A stretch of 17,153 bases of DNA from Acidobacteriota bacterium. GTDB lineage: Bacteria > Acidobacteriota > Vicinamibacteria > Vicinamibacterales > CAVVIG01. Position numbers and translations under genes: made by a program. A model generated the notes under the pieces. The model made no database searches. It was not told the origin of the DNA and saw only the letters and a program-made list of their open reading frames with translations. This document shows positions 15,210 to 17,153 of this stretch, piece by piece (position 1 is the stretch's first letter; the number at the start of each line of letters is the position of its first letter). The stretch spans positions 1 to 17,153 of the forward strand of contig QHWF01000162.1 of the NCBI GenBank assembly GCA_003222455.1, in the 5' to 3' direction.

Positions 15210-15986
15210 ATGCTCCTAGCCATTGACGTAGGTAATACGAACATTGTCCTGGGCGTGTTCGACGACGCCACCCTGATCCAGAGCTGGCGCCTTCAATCGC
15301 TGCGCGAGCGGACGTCCGACGAGCTCGGCCTGCTCGTCGACGGTCTGTTTGCGCACAGCCGAATCGAGCGCGTCCGGATCCGCGGCATCATCCTCGGCTC
15401 GGTCGTTCCGCCACTCACGCCGACGATCCATGCGATGGCGAAGCGGTATTTCGGCGTGCCGCCCTTGACCATCGAACCGGGCCTCGAGACCGGCATGCCG
15501 ATTCTCTACGAGAATCCCGCCGAAGTTGGCGCCGATCGCATTGTCAATGGCATCGCGGCCTTCGAGCGGTTCGGCCGGACCTCGGGGCTCCCGTTGATCG
15601 TCGTCGACTTCGGCACCGCCACCACGCTCGATGCCATTACCGCAAAGGGCGAATACCTCGGCGGTGCGATTTGCCCGGGCGTGCAGATTTCGGCGGATGC
15701 GTTGTTTCAGCGTGCGGCGCGCCTGCCGCGCATCGACGTCCGCAAGCCTGCCCGCATCGTGGGCCGAACGACCGTCAGCGCGATGGAGTCGGGATTGTTT
15801 TACGGCTACGTCGGCATGGTGGAAGGGCTCGTGCGCCGGATGCGCGACGAGCTCGGCGGCGATGCGGTGTGTGTGGCGACGGGCGGTCTGGCCGACATCA
15901 TAGCGCCGGAGACGCCGCTCATTCAGCATGTCGACCCGGACCTGACGCTTCATGGTTTACGAATCGTGTGGGAGCGCAATCAGTAG
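15210..15986 (+). CDS. coaX: Type III pantothenate kinase
   Basis: The enzyme phosphorylates pantothenate, the first committed step of coenzyme A synthesis. It belongs to the ASKHA fold, requires a monovalent cation and is usually insensitive to CoA feedback. From the ATG at 15210 it has 258 residues, typical for the family. The phosphate-1 motif is LLAIDVGNTN with Asp6. The catalytic GADR motif holds Asp109. DFGTATTLDAI (from Asp133) and GGAICPGVQIS follow, and ATGGLA is near the C-terminus. An in-frame TTG at 15201 would add three residues but lies at the edge of the heptamer array. The nadC-birA-coaX order suggests a cofactor cluster. Confidence 0.96.
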   Translation: MLLAIDVGNTNIVLGVFDDATLIQSWRLQSLRERTSDELGLLVDGLFAHSRIERVRIRGIILGSVVPPLTPTIHAMAKRYFGVPPLTIEPGLETGMPILYENPAEVGADRIVNGIAAFERFGRTSGLPLIVVDFGTATTLDAITAKGEYLGGAICPGVQISADALFQRAARLPRIDVRKPARIVGRTTVSAMESGLFYGYVGMVEGLVRRMRDELGGDAVCVATGGLADIIAPETPLIQHVDPDLTLHGLRIVWERNQ

Positions 15987-16030
15987 GTGCGAATGTTGAG
16001 CGGGGCTCAGTTATCAACATCACAGCACTG

Positions 16031-16113
16031 GCCACGAAGCCACGAAGATCGCGAAGATCACGGGAACAAGAGAACAGTCAGGTCTTTCTTCGTGGCCTTC
16101 GTGACTTCGTGGC
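16031..16113. repeat. Inverted array of CACGAAG units (family A)
   Basis: The left arm (16031-16062) has GCCACGAAG, CCACGAAG and TCGCGAAG units. A unique centre of about 22 nt follows. The right arm (16085-16113) has the complement, CTTCGTGGC. The arms pair over about 25 nt with several mismatches. It is the same family as 60-144, but with a longer centre and less perfect arms. It starts about 44 nt after the coaX stop. Confidence 0.82.
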
Positions 16114-16141
16114 AGAATTCATGAGCCGGGTCTATCTCTTC

Positions 16142-16179
16142 CTTTGTGTCCTTGGTATCCCTTGTGTCCTTGGTTTCCC
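16142..16179. repeat. Two tandem ~19-nt units (CTTTGTGTCCTTGGTATCC-like; family F)
   Basis: CTTTGTGTCCTTGGTATCC (16142-16160) is followed directly by CTTGTGTCCTTGGTTTCCC (16161-16179). The pair looks like a single arm of another array type, without a visible inverted partner. It ends 12 nt before the TTG start of the next gene. Confidence 0.7.
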
Positions 16180-16191
16180 GTCTGACTGAAA

Positions 16192-16923
16192 TTGCAGCCA
16201 CCTGATTACTGCCGGGAAATTGAGGCGTACCTGTGCCGGAAGAACGATGGTCACCTGATCCGGGTGACCGGGCCGTCGTTCGACCTCGTGGCGGGTTGGG
16301 CGGAACGCGGCGTGCCGATCAAGGTGGCGTTCAAGGGGATCGATCGGTATTTCGAGCGCTACTATCGAAACGGCCCGCGCCGGCGGCCGGTCAAGATTGA
16401 TTTCTGCGAGGCCGATGTCCTGGATGTCTTCGACGAATGGCGGCGCGCCACCGGCGTCACCGGTGCGGCGACAGCACCCCCGGGCGCCGAGCCCGACAGT
16501 CTCGACGATGGCATCCACGATTCCGAATCGCGTCAACCGTCGCTCCCGGAGCACCTCAAACGCGTGGTGCTGCGTCTCACATCCGCGCGGTCGGCGGAGA
16601 CGCTCGACGTGTCGTTCGATCCGCTGATCGACCGGGCCGCGACGGAGCTCGATGCGGCGCGCAGGGCTGCGCGCGGCGTGCGCGGGGCGGCGCGCCAGGC
16701 GCTGATCGATCGGCTCGAATCGCTTGACCGGGAGTTCCTGCAGCAGGCGCGCGCCCTCCTGGACGACGCGACGCGCACGGCACTCGCAGGCGAAGCCGAT
16801 GACGAGCTTGCGCCGTTTCGCGGCCGCATAGGTCCGGAAGCGTTCGCACACGCGCGCGAGCGGGCGATCGATCGCCTCGTCCGCGAGCGGTGCCGCCTGC
16901 CGGTGGTTGCGTACCGGTACTGA
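16192..16923 (+). CDS. Uncharacterised protein (243 aa), conserved-looking N-terminal half
   Basis: I do not recognise a named domain. Residues 1-90 look globular and constrained (YCREIEAYLCRKNDGHLIRV, GIDRYFERYYRNGPRRRPVKIDFCEADVLDVFDEWRR), with Cys7, Cys15 and His21 near the start. Residues about 95-120 are a low-complexity linker. Residues about 120-243 are Ala/Arg/Glu/Asp-rich and probably mostly helical. There is no signal peptide or membrane segment, so it is probably cytoplasmic. The start is a TTG at 16192 without a clear ribosome site; it is the only plausible start that keeps the CREIEAYLC segment. It lies between coaX and a probable RNA methyltransferase. That the frame is real is supported by high-GC codon composition matching its neighbours and absence of repeat-derived sequence. 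Confidence 0.75.
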   Translation: MQPPDYCREIEAYLCRKNDGHLIRVTGPSFDLVAGWAERGVPIKVAFKGIDRYFERYYRNGPRRRPVKIDFCEADVLDVFDEWRRATGVTGAATAPPGAEPDSLDDGIHDSESRQPSLPEHLKRVVLRLTSARSAETLDVSFDPLIDRAATELDAARRAARGVRGAARQALIDRLESLDREFLQQARALLDDATRTALAGEADDELAPFRGRIGPEAFAHARERAIDRLVRERCRLPVVAYRY

Positions 16924-16927
16924 CGCT

Positions 16928-17060
16928 GAGATTTCAGATTGTAGATTTCAGATTTCAGATTTATTTCAGATTTGAAAGAGTCACTGTGAGGTCCTACATT
17001 CAATTTGCACTCTTAAATCTGCAATATGAAATCTACAATCTGAAATCTACAATCTGAAAT
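16928..17060. repeat. Inverted heptamer array, AGATTTC / GAAATCT units (family E)
   Basis: The left arm (16928-16975) repeats AGATTTC with AGATTGT variants. The centre of about 40 nt is unique. The right arm (17015-17060) repeats GAAATCT and ACAATCT. The arms are complementary over most of their length, so a stem of 40 bp or more is possible. It begins 5 nt after the preceding stop and ends 17 nt before the next start. A one-armed relative is at 9017-9080. Confidence 0.88.
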
Positions 17061-17077
17061 GTCAGCGAAAGCACCCC

Positions 17078-17153
17078 GTGCTCATCCCCGGACAAATCCT
17101 CTCCCTCTCGATCGAGAAGCCTGCGGCCGGCGGCCGGATGATCGCACGCGTCG
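17078..17153 (+). CDS. N-terminus of a probable TRAM-domain RNA methyltransferase (RlmD/TrmA-like), cut by window edge
   Basis: A GTG at 17078 opens a frame running to the window edge with 25 residues, including LSLSIEKPAAGGRMIARV. The pattern IEKPAAGGRxIAR resembles the TRAM domain opening 23S rRNA (uracil-5-)-methyltransferases of the RlmD/TrmA family, in which it aids RNA binding before the SAM-dependent methyltransferase domain. With so little sequence this is a motif match from memory. The start could differ; an ATG at 17059 is in another frame. The gene follows the array at 16928-17060. Confidence 0.55.
   Translation, partial: MLIPGQILSLSIEKPAAGGRMIARV

Overview
The window is high-GC bacterial chromosome with densely packed single-copy metabolic genes. 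I see no tRNA, rRNA, CRISPR array, transposase or phage gene. The gene content (split B12-dependent acyl-CoA mutase, archaeal-type ValS, a REC/PEP-binding fusion protein, a nadC-birA-coaX cluster) and the abundant inverted arrays of 7-nt units between genes suggest an acidobacterium, probably Vicinamibacteria-like. That assignment is inferred from protein character and repeat style; I could not run a search.

Layout, left to right. 1-189: a long inverted CACGAAG array. 190-1050 (-): MOSC-domain protein. 1051-1527: a 477-bp gap with an inverted GGA-rich array and strong stem-loop sequences just upstream of gdhA. 1528-2895 (+): NADP-type glutamate dehydrogenase. 3026-5948 (+): a large two-receiver/PEP-pyruvate-binding protein, broken near 4933 by an apparent small deletion that changes frame. 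5987-7279 (-): a second glutamate dehydrogenase from a different subfamily. 7347-9011 and 9107-9508 (+): large and small subunits of a B12-dependent acyl-CoA mutase whose active-site residues fit isobutyryl-CoA mutase rather than methylmalonyl-CoA mutase. 9641-10591 (+): orphan response regulator with a disordered linker and helical tail. 10668-13259 (+): valyl-tRNA synthetase of the archaeal-like type. 13368-15986 (+): nadC, birA and coaX (NAD, biotin-attachment and CoA cofactor genes). 16192-16923 (+): uncharacterised protein. 17078 to the edge (+): start of a probable TRAM-domain RNA methyltransferase.

Functional links. Two glutamate dehydrogenases connect ammonia and 2-oxoglutarate. The acyl-CoA mutase connects branched-chain acyl-CoA with butyryl-CoA. 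The downstream block supplies NAD, biotinylation and CoA. This is housekeeping and central metabolism, not a defence or mobile island.

The most unusual content is intergenic. At least nine arrays of short tandem units, most with a 7-nt period, fall into about six sequence families. Most are built as left arm, unique centre and inverted right arm. They begin 2-9 nt after many stop codons and fill nearly the whole gap to the next start. They are absent from the divergent promoter gap at 7280-7346. In places they supply coding sequence or candidate start codons. Possible roles are mRNA 3'-end structure, termination or a MITE-like origin. I know of no established name for them.
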